The notes: generated from the letters alone by a model not told the origin. A stretch of 64,000 nt of DNA from Terrabacter sp. Ter38 (GCF_024519435.1 NZ_JALJRZ010000002.1:1-64000), one strand, 5' to 3'; positions 42,607 to 50,956 are shown, counted from the first letter of the stretch. Program-made: numbers and translations.

Positions 42607-43634
42607 GGGTCGCCGTCGTCGGCGCGAGCGGCTACGTCGGGTCCCGGCTCGTCCCGGAGCTGCTCCGTCGCGGCCACGAGGTCGTGGCCACCCACCACCG
42701 GAGCCCGGCGACGGCATACCCGTGGTCCGGCGACGTGGAGTGGCGACGGGTCGACGTGCACGACGAGGACCGCGTCCTCGAGGCGCTCGAGGGCGTCGAC
42801 GCCATCTGCTACCTCGTGCACGGCCTCGACGCGGACGACTTCATGCAGCGCGACCGCCAGGCCGCCGACAACGTCGCGTACGCCGCGGGCGTCGTCGGTG
42901 CGAGCCGCCTCGTCTACTTCTCCGGGATCGTGCCCGACCTGCCCGACGACGAGCTCTCGGACCACCTGCTCTCGCGGCTCGAGGTCGAGGAGATCCTCGC
43001 GACGGCCGACTGCCCGGTGCTGACCCTGCGCGCCTCGATGGTCGTCGGGGCGGGGTCGACGAGCTTCGAGGTGATGCGCCAGATGTCGACCCGGCTCGGC
43101 CTCGTCCAGACGGTGCCGGCATGGATGGGCAGCTCGGTCATCCAGCCGGTGGCGGTCGCGGACGCGGTGTGGTTCCTCGCCGAGGCGCTCGAGCGACCCG
43201 ACGTGACGGGTCACCTCGACGTCGTGGGCCCCGACCGGCTGAGCTACGTCTCGCTCCTGCGGACGTATGCCGCCCGCGCCCGGCTGCTGCGCGTGCAGGT
43301 GCCCGTGTGGCTGGCTCCCGTCGAGACGGTGGCGCGCGTGGCCGGCGCCCTCGTCGACGTCCCGAACGGGACGGTGGAGTCGCTCATCCCGAGCCTCGGG
43401 CACGACATGGTCGGCGAGCGCGACGCCGCCGACGTGCTCGGCGAGCCGCCGGCTGGACGGCTGGGCGTCGCCGACGCGGTGACCCGGTCCCTCGCGACGA
43501 CCCGGGCCGGCGACGGCGCCCCTGACGGGGCGGCGGTCGACGGGGACCCCCAGGCACCGTCGGTCGGTGACCCGACGTGGTCCCGGCACCGGTCGGCCCT
43601 CGACTGGGCGTGGTCGACCGCTCGCGGCCGCTGA
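42603..43634 (+). CDS. NAD(P)H-binding (SDR/NmrA-like) protein
   Basis: 343-residue protein. The N-terminal Rossmann motif VVGASGYVGSRLVPELLRRG (5-24) and ICYLVHGLDADDFMQRDRQA are typical of atypical short-chain dehydrogenases of the NAD(P)H-binding group; VYFSGIVPDL stands where classical enzymes have the catalytic region, without a clear Tyr-x3-Lys. It may be a redox sensor or oxidoreductase. Translationally coupled to the CoxG-like gene, suggesting both act on the same lipid or quinone-like ligand (inference). Confidence 0.8.
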   Translation: MRVAVVGASGYVGSRLVPELLRRGHEVVATHHRSPATAYPWSGDVEWRRVDVHDEDRVLEALEGVDAICYLVHGLDADDFMQRDRQAADNVAYAAGVVGASRLVYFSGIVPDLPDDELSDHLLSRLEVEEILATADCPVLTLRASMVVGAGSTSFEVMRQMSTRLGLVQTVPAWMGSSVIQPVAVADAVWFLAEALERPDVTGHLDVVGPDRLSYVSLLRTYAARARLLRVQVPVWLAPVETVARVAGALVDVPNGTVESLIPSLGHDMVGERDAADVLGEPPAGRLGVADAVTRSLATTRAGDGAPDGAAVDGDPQAPSVGDPTWSRHRSALDWAWSTARGR

Positions 43635-43727
43635 CGGGCGATGCTCGAACGGGATGCCCCGCGCGCGGGAGTCGGCCGCGCGGGCTGATGAATCAGGGTC
43701 GATCGGGGTCGATCTCGGGGTCGACCC

Positions 43728-43753
43728 GGGTTGCGTGAGACGGTCCCCGGGTA
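43728..43753 (+). promoter_or_regulatory. SigB/SigF-type stress promoter
   Basis: GGGTT (43728-43732), 16 bases, GGGTA (43749-43753) closely fits the GTTT-N15-GGGTA pattern of actinobacterial general-stress sigma factors. It lies 57 bases upstream of the small antitoxin-like gene. Three GGGTCGA repeats sit just before it. Confidence 0.5.
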
Positions 43754-43810
43754 CGACTGTGGATGCAGTGAGCCGACGAGGGTCGGACCAGTGCGAGATG
43801 AGGAGACACC

Positions 43811-44176
43811 GTGTCGTTCGGTGAACAGCTGAAGCACAAGGCGGACGAGGTCCACCTGCAGGAGAAGGCCAAGGACTTCGGCGACGCAGTCGTCGAGATG
43901 GCCAAGGCCGTGATGTCGGTCGCCGCGGGCTACGCCCACGACAACCGGGGCAAGGTCGACGGGGCCCTCGACAAGGCCGAGGCCACGATCGTCGACAAGA
44001 CCGGCGGCAAGCACGCCGACACCGTGACCAAGGTTCGTGCCTCGGTCGACAAGGGCATCGACAAGCTCGTCGAGCATCACGACCAGGCGGCTCCTCCCAC
44101 CCCGGGCGCCTCTGCCGTGCCCGACGACAAGCACAGCGCCTTCGACGAGGACACCCCCGCCGGCAACCCCACCTGA
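43811..44176 (+). CDS. Rv0909/MT0933-like small antitoxin-family protein
   Basis: 121-residue hydrophilic protein with helical Lys/Ala/Asp repeats. The segment IVDKTGGKHADTVTKVRASV followed by DKGIDKLVEHHD resembles the MT0933-like antitoxin family (Rv0909). An acidic Pro-rich tail follows from about residue 93. GAGGAG precedes the GTG start. No toxin partner lies beside it, so a stress-protein role is also possible, which agrees with the SigB/SigF-type promoter upstream. Strong terminator follows. Confidence 0.6.
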   Translation: MSFGEQLKHKADEVHLQEKAKDFGDAVVEMAKAVMSVAAGYAHDNRGKVDGALDKAEATIVDKTGGKHADTVTKVRASVDKGIDKLVEHHDQAAPPTPGASAVPDDKHSAFDEDTPAGNPT

Positions 44177-44192
44177 GCCAGCACCTCCCAGG

Positions 44193-44229
44193 GCCGTATG
44201 CCGCCGAAACCCCCTCGGCGGCATACGGC
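44193..44229. terminator. 15-bp perfect hairpin terminator
   Basis: GCCGTATGCCGCCGA (44193-44207) pairs with TCGGCGGCATACGGC (44215-44229) around a 7-base loop, between convergent genes. It works in either direction. Its arms contain the over-represented GTATGCC/GGCATAC heptamer. Confidence 0.8.
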
Positions 44230-44264
44230 TTCGTCGTGCGGCAGTGGGTCCCGGGCGTACGCGC

Positions 44265-45146
44265 TCAGGGTCGGTCGACGGAGATGTCGCCGGAACCGGT
44301 GCGGATCTGCAGGCTCGAGACGCTGCTGGGGTTGGTGGGGACGCCGACCTCCGTGTCACCGGAGCGCGTCTCCGTGTCCACCGCGTACACGGCGTCCTGC
44401 GCCAGGCGCACGGAGACGTCGCCCGAGCCGGTCCTGACCACCACCGGCGATGACCGGCCCGCGAGCTCGAGGTCGACGTCGCCGCTGTCGGTCTTCGCCG
44501 TGAGCGACAGGACGTCGAGGTTCGATCCGTCGATGTCGCCCGACCCGACGTCGAGGCTGACGCCGCCGAGGGCACCGCTCACGGTGACGTCACCGGAGCC
44601 GTTGCGCACGATGACGGTCGTCGCGTCGGGGACGGTGACGACGTAGTCGATCGAGCACGACGACAGGAACGCGCCGCCGCAACCGGCGTCGACGGTCAGG
44701 TCGCTGCCGGCCCACGTCTCCTTCGGCGCGGGCCGCGACGCGCCCGGTCCCCAGCTGAGGTGCCGCTCGAGGTGGACGGTCCCCGCGGGACCGCCGCCTC
44801 GGACCTCGACGTCGCTCGACCCGCCGGCGAACGTCAGGTCGGTCACTGCACGGCGGTACGTCTGCTGCTCGTCGGCGCTGTGCCACAGGCCGCCGGTGGC
44901 GGCGCCCCACGTCGTGACCCCGGCGGCGCTCGCGAGCACGAGCGTCGCCCCGAGCCCGGCGACGAGCCACCAGCGGCGTGCGGACGGCGCGGGTGGAGGC
45001 GGCGGGGCCGGTGACTCGGCACGCTGGGACGCCAGGGTGGGCCGCAGCCAGGAGTCGCCGTACGGTTCACCCCCGGAGAGGGAGTCGCCGTGGACGCGGT
45101 CGTCGGGGACCGGGGTCGGCCCGCTCGCCCCGTTCGGTTCGTTCAT
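44265..45146 (-). CDS. DUF4097-type membrane-anchored beta-repeat protein
   Basis: 293-residue protein: cytoplasmic N-terminus of about 50 residues with a Pro run (PAPPPPPAP), one membrane helix (about 53-78) and an extracytoplasmic beta-helix-like domain. The latter repeats NGSGDVTVSG, VGSGDIDGSN, DSGDVDLEL, TGSGDVSVRL and TGSGDISVDR, the GSGD signature of DUF4097. Two Cys (GCGGAFLSSC) may form a disulfide. DUF4097 proteins are probable cell-surface adhesin-like structures of unknown role. Starts at ATG 45146. Confidence 0.82.
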   Translation of the reverse strand: MNEPNGASGPTPVPDDRVHGDSLSGGEPYGDSWLRPTLASQRAESPAPPPPPAPSARRWWLVAGLGATLVLASAAGVTTWGAATGGLWHSADEQQTYRRAVTDLTFAGGSSDVEVRGGGPAGTVHLERHLSWGPGASRPAPKETWAGSDLTVDAGCGGAFLSSCSIDYVVTVPDATTVIVRNGSGDVTVSGALGGVSLDVGSGDIDGSNLDVLSLTAKTDSGDVDLELAGRSSPVVVRTGSGDVSVRLAQDAVYAVDTETRSGDTEVGVPTNPSSVSSLQIRTGSGDISVDRP

Positions 45147-45353
45147 CGGGCGCACCGCTTCGGGCGGGCACGGATCGTGGTCACGCGACCACGGTAGAGG
45201 TCGACGGGTGCGCCGGGCCATGACGAGCGGGGCCGTCCGGGATGGGAAAGGGACTGGGAAGGACGGGGGCGAGGGGGCTGCCACCTCCCGGCGATGTCCA
45301 CCATGCTGGGAGTCCGACACCGCCCGACGTCCACCCACGCCTCGGAGGCCACC

Positions 45354-45788
45354 ATGACGCAGCAGCCCGACCAGCCGATCGCCCCGGCACCGCGCGAGAT
45401 CCCGGCCGGCTGGTACCCCGATCCCGAGGGCAAACCGCAGTCGCGCTACTGGGACGGCGACTCGTGGACCGACCAGCTCGGTCCGCTGCTGCCGCCCGCA
45501 CCGGCGCAGCCCGTCCCCGCGGCACCGTCCCTCGCGGCGGCCTTCGCGCCCGTGGCGCTCGACGCTGACGGCATGCCCGTCAGTGACCGGTCGCGGCTCG
45601 CGGCGGCGCTGCTCTGCTTCTTCGTCGGCGTGCTCGGCGTGCACCGCTTCTACGTCGGCAAGGTCGGCACCGGCATCCTCCAGCTCGTCACGTTCGGCGG
45701 CCTCGGCATCTGGGCGCTCATCGACCTCATCCTCATCCTCGTAGGGACCTTCCGCGACAAGCAGGAGCGGTTGCTCGTCAACTGGTGA
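45354..45788 (+). CDS. DUF2510-TM2 domain membrane protein
   Basis: 144-residue protein. The N-terminal DUF2510 motif PAGWYPDPEGKPQSRYWDG (17-35) precedes a Pro-rich linker and a C-terminal TM2 domain: two helices with LCFFVGVLGVHRFYVGKVGT and the conserved acidic/aromatic pattern. GGAGG lies five bases before the ATG. TM2 proteins are small membrane proteins of unknown function in bacteria; DUF2510 often marks membrane proteins in actinobacteria. Confidence 0.85.
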   Translation: MTQQPDQPIAPAPREIPAGWYPDPEGKPQSRYWDGDSWTDQLGPLLPPAPAQPVPAAPSLAAAFAPVALDADGMPVSDRSRLAAALLCFFVGVLGVHRFYVGKVGTGILQLVTFGGLGIWALIDLILILVGTFRDKQERLLVNW

Positions 45789-45930
45789 GCACTCGGCATC
45801 TCGCGAATGCGCCGTGGTGTCAAGTGAATTGAGGCGGCACTGGCACGCGTCCGTTTTGCCCGCGTGGGCCCGGGTTTGGTCTAGGTAGATCGACTCAACC
45901 CGGCCGCCAGGCGTATCTTCCGGCGGTCCT

Positions 45931-45968
45931 GCTCCTTCTGAGGTCTCGACAGTTCGACCTCAAGGAGC
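45931..45968 (+). promoter_or_regulatory. Hairpin sequestering the Shine-Dalgarno of the DoxX-like gene
   Basis: GCTCCTT (45931-45937) pairs with AAGGAGC (45962-45968) and GAGGTC (45940-45945) with GACCTC (45956-45961), a 13-bp stem with a 2-base bulge and a 10-base loop. AAGGAG is the ribosome-binding site of the gene starting at 45976, so the fold would hide it. This is the layout of an RNA thermometer or ligand-controlled translational switch. Confidence 0.6.
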
Positions 45969-45975
45969 AACCACC

Positions 45976-46527
45976 ATGTCGCAGTTCGTCCTCGACCGTC
46001 CCGGAGAGCCCGGAGCCCACCGATCCATCCCGTCCGGCCGCCTCGGATCCCTCCGCGGGACCGTCACCGGCGCAGCCACCACGGCCGTGGACCGCCTCCA
46101 GGCGTTCCTCGTGGCCTACAGCCTCCAGGCCCTGCGGATCAGCCTCGGGCTGGTCTTCCTCGGCTTCGGCGTCATCAAGTTCGTGCCGGGCCTCAGCCCG
46201 GCCGAGGCCATCGCCTCGGCGACGATCGACCGGCTGACGTTCGGCCTCGTCTCCGGCCACACCGCGGTGCTGCTCACCGCCGTCACCGAGACGGTCATCG
46301 GGCTGACGCTCGTCACCGGCAAGTTCCTGCGCGTCGGCATCGTCGTCCTCGGCGGAGCCCTCATCGGGATCATGTCACCGCTCGCCCTCTTCACGGCCGA
46401 GCTCTTCCCGCACGGCCCGACGCTCATGGGCCAGTACGTCCTCAAGGACATCGTCCTGGCCGCCTCGGCCCTCGTCGTCGCCGCCTACGCCCTCGGGGCC
46501 CGGCTGCACGCCGACGCGGACGACTGA
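45976..46527 (+). CDS. DoxX-like integral membrane protein
   Basis: 183-residue protein with four membrane helices (about 47-70, 90-115, 117-140, 150-175) after a 40-residue hydrophilic N-terminus. ISLGLVFLGFGVIKFVPGLS and TAVTETVIGLTLVTGKFLRV are the conserved DoxX/DUF417-like segments. The family includes thiosulfate:quinone oxidoreductase subunits and oxidative-stress proteins; no specific function can be given. The ATG at 45976 has AAGGAG at eight bases, buried in a hairpin. A GTTT-N15-GGGTTT element at 45853-45877 may be a stress-type promoter. Confidence 0.78.
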   Translation: MSQFVLDRPGEPGAHRSIPSGRLGSLRGTVTGAATTAVDRLQAFLVAYSLQALRISLGLVFLGFGVIKFVPGLSPAEAIASATIDRLTFGLVSGHTAVLLTAVTETVIGLTLVTGKFLRVGIVVLGGALIGIMSPLALFTAELFPHGPTLMGQYVLKDIVLAASALVVAAYALGARLHADADD

Positions 46528-46549
46528 CCCGAACCGAGATCACGCAGCC

Positions 46550-46592
46550 GCCGCTGGGTGCACCCTGATGGTGATGGGGTGCACCCAGCGGC
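46550..46592. terminator. 16-bp perfect hairpin
   Basis: GCCGCTGGGTGCACCC (46550-46565) pairs with GGGTGCACCCAGCGGC (46577-46592) around an 11-base loop. It lies between the DoxX-like gene and the next plus-strand gene and probably terminates the former. Confidence 0.7.
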
Positions 46593-46611
46593 CGAGTGAA
46601 GGAGCCCGCAG

Positions 46612-47067
46612 ATGACCGCCCTGACCACGAACCCCGCGCCTGCTCTCGGCGCACCTCGACCCCACCTCGCCGACGTCCCCACGGACCACCGGCTGCACGG
46701 GCGCGGTGGCCGCCGCGACACGCACCGCTTTCCGGCCGCGACCTACCTGTGCCGCAGCGTCGCCCGTGAGGAGCGCGACGTCGCCCAGCAGGCGCTCGCT
46801 GCGACGGACCGTTCCGCGTCCCGCCGTATCGGCGGCCTCGGCGGCGTCGTCGCCCTGCTCTTCACCGCCGCGCTCCTCGTGCTCGCGACCGGTCGTGCCG
46901 ACACGCGCTCGGGCGTGCTGGCGCTCGTCGCCCTCGGTGGGCTCCTGGTCGTCGCGATCGTGACCCTCGTCGCGGTGCTGCGCAGCCACGAGCGCGAGCA
47001 CGACGTCCTCGCCGAGCGGGTGCGGATGTACGACGCCCGTCTGCTCGAGCTGCGGCCCCGCCGCTGA
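46612..47067 (+). CDS. Small membrane protein, unknown function
   Basis: 151-residue protein: hydrophilic N-terminal 65 residues with Arg/His-rich HRLHGRGGRRDTHR, then two membrane helices (about 73-92 and 100-123) and a charged amphipathic C-terminus (SHEREHDVLAERVRMYDARL). AAGGAG precedes the ATG at six bases. No family recognised. Confidence 0.65.
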   Translation: MTALTTNPAPALGAPRPHLADVPTDHRLHGRGGRRDTHRFPAATYLCRSVAREERDVAQQALAATDRSASRRIGGLGGVVALLFTAALLVLATGRADTRSGVLALVALGGLLVVAIVTLVAVLRSHEREHDVLAERVRMYDARLLELRPRR

Positions 47068-47115
47068 CCGTCCAGCCTCCCGGCCGTGGGGACGGACGGT
47101 CGACATACTGACGGC

Positions 47116-47826
47116 ATGACCGAACACGTGACCATCACGACCGACGCCGGCGAGATGCCCGCGCACGTCTGGCTCCCGCCGACCGGGCTCGGGCCCGGGA
47201 TCGTCGTGCTCCAGGAGATCTTTGGCGTCAGCGACTACATCCAGCGCCGCGCCGCCCAGCTCGCCGAGCAGGGCTACGTCGTCGTGGCCCCCGAGATCTT
47301 CTGGCGCCTCGGTGTCACCACGCCCGTCGAGGGCGACGACGCGCTCCAGCAGGGCATGGGTCTCGTGCAGCGCCTCGACTGGGCGGCGGCGGTCTCGGAC
47401 GCCGCCGCCACCGTCGAGTGGCTGCGCGACCGTGACGAGGTCACGGCCGGAGTCGGCGCGGTCGGCTTCTGCTTCGGTGGCGGCCTCGGCTTCAACGTGG
47501 CCGCCCATCTCGAGTCCGACGGCAGTGCGCCCCTCGACGCACTCGTCAGCTACTACGGCTCGGCCCTGCCGGGCCTGCACGAGGCGATGACGGTGACGGC
47601 CCCGAGCCTGCACCACTTCGGCCTCGCCGACTCCTTCGTCGACACCGAGACGGTGCGCCGGATCGAGGCGTCCGTGACCGAGCAGCCCGGCACCGTCTTC
47701 GAGACGTATGCGGGCGCCGACCACGCGTTCGACAACGACGACATGCCGTGGCACGACCCGGCATCGTCGGCACTCGCGTGGGCGACGACGACGGAGTTCC
47801 TCCGCGAACGGCTGCCCGTCGGCTGA
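47116..47826 (+). CDS. Dienelactone hydrolase family protein
   Basis: 236-residue alpha/beta hydrolase with a Cys nucleophile. GFCFGGG carries Cys119, the acid is in FGLADSFVD and the His in AGADHAFDNDDM; EIFGVSDYIQRRA (34-46) is the conserved Glu-containing segment of dienelactone hydrolases. The enzyme opens dienelactone in chloroaromatic breakdown in its best-known form, but most actinobacterial homologues have unknown substrates. The ATG at 47116 is chosen; an open 10-codon extension lacks support. Confidence 0.88.
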   Translation: MTEHVTITTDAGEMPAHVWLPPTGLGPGIVVLQEIFGVSDYIQRRAAQLAEQGYVVVAPEIFWRLGVTTPVEGDDALQQGMGLVQRLDWAAAVSDAAATVEWLRDRDEVTAGVGAVGFCFGGGLGFNVAAHLESDGSAPLDALVSYYGSALPGLHEAMTVTAPSLHHFGLADSFVDTETVRRIEASVTEQPGTVFETYAGADHAFDNDDMPWHDPASSALAWATTTEFLRERLPVG

Positions 47827-47837
47827 GAGCCAGGAGC

Positions 47838-47856
47838 ACCGTCGGGCATCGACGGT
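47838..47856. terminator. Hairpin after the dienelactone hydrolase gene
   Basis: ACCGTCG (47838-47844) pairs with CGACGGT (47850-47856) around GGCAT, 12 bases after the stop. The rest of the gap up to 48050 shows no convincing gene. Confidence 0.55.
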
Positions 47857-48050
47857 CCGTTCAGCGAGGCCAGGGAGGGCTCGGCGGCACGTGGCTCGGT
47901 GCGGCGGTGGAGGCCGTGTGCGGTGTTCGTGCCGGCCCGGGCGCCCACCTTCCGGACCAGCGGCCGCCGACCGGGTGTGCGGGCACGGGAGCGGGTATGG
48001 CCCCGTGGGCTGTTTCTGCCGCCGCGCCCCTGACCGTCGAGGAGTTGCCT

Positions 48051-48497
48051 GTGAAGCTGGACCCGGTCGAGGCGGTGGCTCCCGCCCTCGCCGCGCGCAT
48101 CGCGGGCGCCGAACGTGGTGACGCCCGGCGGTTCGCCTTCCGTGTCGCCCGCCTCGCGTGCACGGTCGCCCGAGTGCACGACCGGAACGCGCTCGAGGTC
48201 GCTCGCGGCGGTCTCGAGCACTATCCGGAGATCGAGGACGTCGTGGCCCTGTGGGACCTCGAACGCGACCTCGACTCCGCCTGTGAGGCCCACCTCGGGA
48301 CCCACCCCAGCACGTGCAACCTCGACCGGATGCGCCTGTACGACGAGTGCATCGAGGCGCGTGCCGTCGCCGCCGTCATCGCGGCCCTCAGGCCCGACCC
48401 GCTCGTCGCCGCTCGTCAGGCCACCCAGGAGGCCCTTGCCGCCGGGTGCGAGACCGCGGCGCTCGAGGCGCTCGCCGACCAGGTGCTCGTCAACTGA
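48051..48497 (+). CDS. Hypothetical helical protein
   Basis: 148-residue soluble, mostly helical protein rich in Ala, Glu and Arg (VARLACTVARVHDRNALEVA, LWDLERDLDSACEAHLGTHP). No family recognised. I choose the GTG at 48051 because GAGGAG (48038-48043) lies seven bases upstream; an ATG at 47997 would add 18 residues. Four Cys are scattered without a metal-binding pattern. Convergent with the biosynthetic cluster. Confidence 0.55.
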   Translation: MKLDPVEAVAPALAARIAGAERGDARRFAFRVARLACTVARVHDRNALEVARGGLEHYPEIEDVVALWDLERDLDSACEAHLGTHPSTCNLDRMRLYDECIEARAVAAVIAALRPDPLVAARQATQEALAAGCETAALEALADQVLVN

Positions 48498-48498
48498 C

Positions 48499-48518
48499 CC
48501 CTGCCCCACGGGGCAGGG
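48499..48518. terminator. Compact hairpin between convergent genes
   Basis: CCCTGCCCC (48499-48507) and GGGGCAGGG (48510-48518) exactly fill the 21-base gap between the two stop codons and should terminate both transcripts. Confidence 0.7.
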
Positions 48519-49223
48519 TCAGGCGTGCCGCCGACCGAGCCGTCGGGCCCACCGATAGGCGGGCTCGCGCAGGGCGACGACCCAGGCCGGCGGGGTGGTG
48601 CCGGCGAGCTCGTTGACGACCGGGTCGAACCGCGTGGCGGCGTCAGCCTGCTCGCGGAGCAGCTGCAGGAGGCCGACGGCTCGCCAGGGGCCGCCGTCGA
48701 GGGAGACGGCCAGCTCGAACTCGCGCGCCACGGCCTCGTCGCCGATCGGTCTCGCGAGCAGGGCGAGCGAGTGCTCCCCCGACCTCGTCGGCAGCAGCGT
48801 CGTCAGCGGTCGTCCCGTGGCCCGCCGGACGGGACGCAGGACGTAACGGCTGACCCGTCCGGTCCCGGTCGTGGCGAGGAGCAGGTCGGCGGGCCCGCCG
48901 GAGGTCCCGGCCGCGGGCAGACGCACCGCGAGGCCACCGATGTCCCACCAACCGGGCCTCGTGCTCATGGCGCGGGAGACCCGCGCCGTGCACGGGTGCA
49001 CGCCGCGGTCGACGAGCAGCGGGACCCCCACGTGTGCGGCCGGCTCGTCGATGCGCAGCTCGGCGTCCCAGGTCCTCCCGACGGCATGAAGGGGCTTGCG
49101 TCCGGAGGCCCACGCGACGAGCCCGAGTCCTGCGGCGAGCACGACGCCGGCAGCACGCTCGGGAGGGGTGGGCATCCGGGGCGGAGCGGGTCGCGCGAGG
49201 GGGGTGGCGGTCACGAGGTCCAC
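48519..49223 (-). CDS. Unknown protein, last gene of the polyketide-prenyl cluster
   Basis: 234-residue protein with one possible N-terminal membrane helix (about 24-40) and a beta-rich body. WWDIGGLAVRLPAAGTSGGP and ADLLLATTGTGRVSRYVLRP faintly recall the catalase-like fold of small proteins sometimes named phosphodiesterase in Streptomyces, but the heme ligands are not evident. The start ATG at 49223 directly abuts the idi stop (no gap), so it belongs to the same operon. A later ATG at 49175 is possible. Confidence 0.6.
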   Translation of the reverse strand: MDLVTATPLARPAPPRMPTPPERAAGVVLAAGLGLVAWASGRKPLHAVGRTWDAELRIDEPAAHVGVPLLVDRGVHPCTARVSRAMSTRPGWWDIGGLAVRLPAAGTSGGPADLLLATTGTGRVSRYVLRPVRRATGRPLTTLLPTRSGEHSLALLARPIGDEAVAREFELAVSLDGGPWRAVGLLQLLREQADAATRFDPVVNELAGTTPPAWVVALREPAYRWARRLGRRHA

Positions 49224-49844
49224 CTACCCAGTCGAGCGGGAGGACATCGCTGGTGGGAGGGCGGCGGCGGCGCCGGTGGGCCAGTCCGCCGGCTCGGGGC
49301 CGAGGGCGGCCAGCTCGGCCACCTGCTCCCGGCACCACGTCGACACGTCGCGCCGCCCGGACCTGACGTCGGCGGCGAACTCGCGCCACGGCACCCACTC
49401 GGCAGCCTCGACCTCGGCCGGGTCGAGGCCGGGCCGGGGTGCGACCCCGCTGACCTGGCCCACGAGGACCGGGCAGAGCTCCCACTCGACGACGCCGTCC
49501 ATCTCGGCGCGGTAGGAGAAGCGGGGCAGCACGAGGCGCAGGCCGTGCACGTCGAGGCCGAGCTCGTCCCGGGCGCGGCGCCGCACGGCGTCCTCGACGG
49601 GCTCACCGGGCGCCGGGTGTCCGCAGGCGGAGTTGGTCCAGACGCCGGGGAAGGTCGCCTTGGCGAGGGCGCGCTGCGTCACGAGCAGGGAGCCGGCGTC
49701 GTCGAGGAGGTAGACGGAGAAGGCGAGGTGGAGCGGGGTGTCGGCATGGTGGACCGTCGCCTTGGGCGCCGTGCCGATCGCCTCACCGTCCGGGGAGACG
49801 AGGACGACGAGCTCCTCGGCAGCGTCCCGCATCACGACGGTCAC
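49224..49844 (-). CDS. idi: Isopentenyl-diphosphate delta-isomerase (type I)
   Basis: 206-residue Nudix-fold enzyme that interconverts IPP and DMAPP. The catalytic Cys is in WTNSACGHPAPGE and the Nudix-like helix reads AVRRRARDELGL; VVEWELCPVLVG carries the second catalytic Glu. LFxxNK-equivalent LVTQRALAKATFPGVW precedes the Cys. The GTG at 49844 overlaps the oxidoreductase stop (GTGA); an ATG at 49832 is also possible. In this operon it would feed prenyl donor to the UbiA enzyme. Confidence 0.92.
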   Translation of the reverse strand: MTVVMRDAAEELVVLVSPDGEAIGTAPKATVHHADTPLHLAFSVYLLDDAGSLLVTQRALAKATFPGVWTNSACGHPAPGEPVEDAVRRRARDELGLDVHGLRLVLPRFSYRAEMDGVVEWELCPVLVGQVSGVAPRPGLDPAEVEAAEWVPWREFAADVRSGRRDVSTWCREQVAELAALGPEPADWPTGAAAALPPAMSSRSTG

Positions 49845-50956
49845 CGACCCGGCCTCGCGAGCTCGTTGACCGCCCCGCGGAAGACCGGGGGCAGGGTCGC
49901 GGCGGCGGGGACGAGCAGCCGCCGGGTCCAGGCCGGTCGCGTGACCTGGACGAGCGCGTGGGTGAGCAGCGTGTAGCGCCGGGTGGCCGCACGCCACGAC
50001 CGCTCGTAGGACTGCGGGTCGTCAGCGACGACCGCCGCGACCGCCGCCCGCGCGTGGGCGAGGCCGAGGGAGATGCCCTCTCCCGTCAGGGCGTCGACGT
50101 AGCCGCTCGCGTCCCCCGCGAGCAGGACGCGGCCCGCGACGCGGCGCGTCGTGCGCTGGCGCAGCGGTCCCGCGCCGCGCACCGACGTCACCACCGGTGC
50201 CCCGTCGAGGCGATCGCGCAGCTCCGGGAACTCGGCGAGACTCTCGGACAAGGGGTTTCGCTGCTTGCTGAGCACCGCCACCCCGACGAGGTCGTCGGCG
50301 ACGGGCGTCACGTACGCCTCCCCGTGAGCGCCCCAGTGCACCTCGACGTGGTCTCCCCAGGGGCGTATGCCGTAGTGCTGGCGCAGCCCGTAGCGGCGCA
50401 GGGGACGCGCGTCGGCGGTCCGAGCGACGCCTCCGCTCCCGCTGGGGAGGCGGCGGACGGTGGTGTGGTCGCGGTCGAGCCCGAGCGAGCGGCGGGTCGG
50501 CGAGTGCAGTCCGTCGGCGGCGATGGCCCACGGCGCGGTGAGTGTCGGCCCGTCATCGCCCGAGTCGTCGGTGCGCACGGTCACGCCGGTGTCGTCCTGC
50601 GTCACCTCGGTCGCGCCGAACGGGAGCACCTCGACGCCGGCGGCAGCGACGGCCTCGCTCAGGGCGGCGTGCAGGGTGGTTCGCCGGATGCCGCGGCCGG
50701 GGCCGGCCGTGAAGTCCGCCTCCGCGACCCGGCCCCGGGCGACGTAGCGGATGCCGCGGAGGTCGTGTCCGTCCGGGTCGACCCCCAGGCCGGCGAGCGC
50801 CTGGAGACCGCCGGGCATCAGACCCTCGCCGCAGGCCTTGTCGATGGAGCCGGCCCGCGGCTCGAGGACAACGGGTGACAGGCCGGAGCGGACGGCATAC
50901 AACGCCGTGGCGAGACCGACGGGCCCGCCGCCGATGACGATGACGTCGACGCTCAC
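49841..50956 (-). CDS. FAD-dependent oxidoreductase (geranylgeranyl-reductase/monooxygenase type)
   Basis: 371-residue flavoprotein. VIVIGGGPVGLATALYAVRS (5-24) is the FAD-binding Rossmann motif, CGEGLMPGGLQAL the second conserved segment of the geranylgeranyl-reductase group, and LLAGDASGYVDALTGEGISL the GD motif near the flavin. It either reduces prenyl chains or hydroxylates an aromatic ring; the SrsC hydroxylase of the Streptomyces phenolic-lipid operon is a functional parallel, not a demonstrated homologue. The GTG start overlaps the methyltransferase stop by four bases. Confidence 0.85.
   Translation of the reverse strand: MSVDVIVIGGGPVGLATALYAVRSGLSPVVLEPRAGSIDKACGEGLMPGGLQALAGLGVDPDGHDLRGIRYVARGRVAEADFTAGPGRGIRRTTLHAALSEAVAAAGVEVLPFGATEVTQDDTGVTVRTDDSGDDGPTLTAPWAIAADGLHSPTRRSLGLDRDHTTVRRLPSGSGGVARTADARPLRRYGLRQHYGIRPWGDHVEVHWGAHGEAYVTPVADDLVGVAVLSKQRNPLSESLAEFPELRDRLDGAPVVTSVRGAGPLRQRTTRRVAGRVLLAGDASGYVDALTGEGISLGLAHARAAVAAVVADDPQSYERSWRAATRRYTLLTHALVQVTRPAWTRRLLVPAAATLPPVFRGAVNELARPGR

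Noticed and set aside
43811-44176. Toxin-antitoxin module
   Set aside because: No toxin gene adjoins the small protein; the next gene is convergent and encodes a DUF4097-type protein.
48519-49223. Functional catalase in the PKS cluster
   Set aside because: The catalase-like resemblance is faint, and I cannot identify the heme-ligand Tyr or catalytic His.
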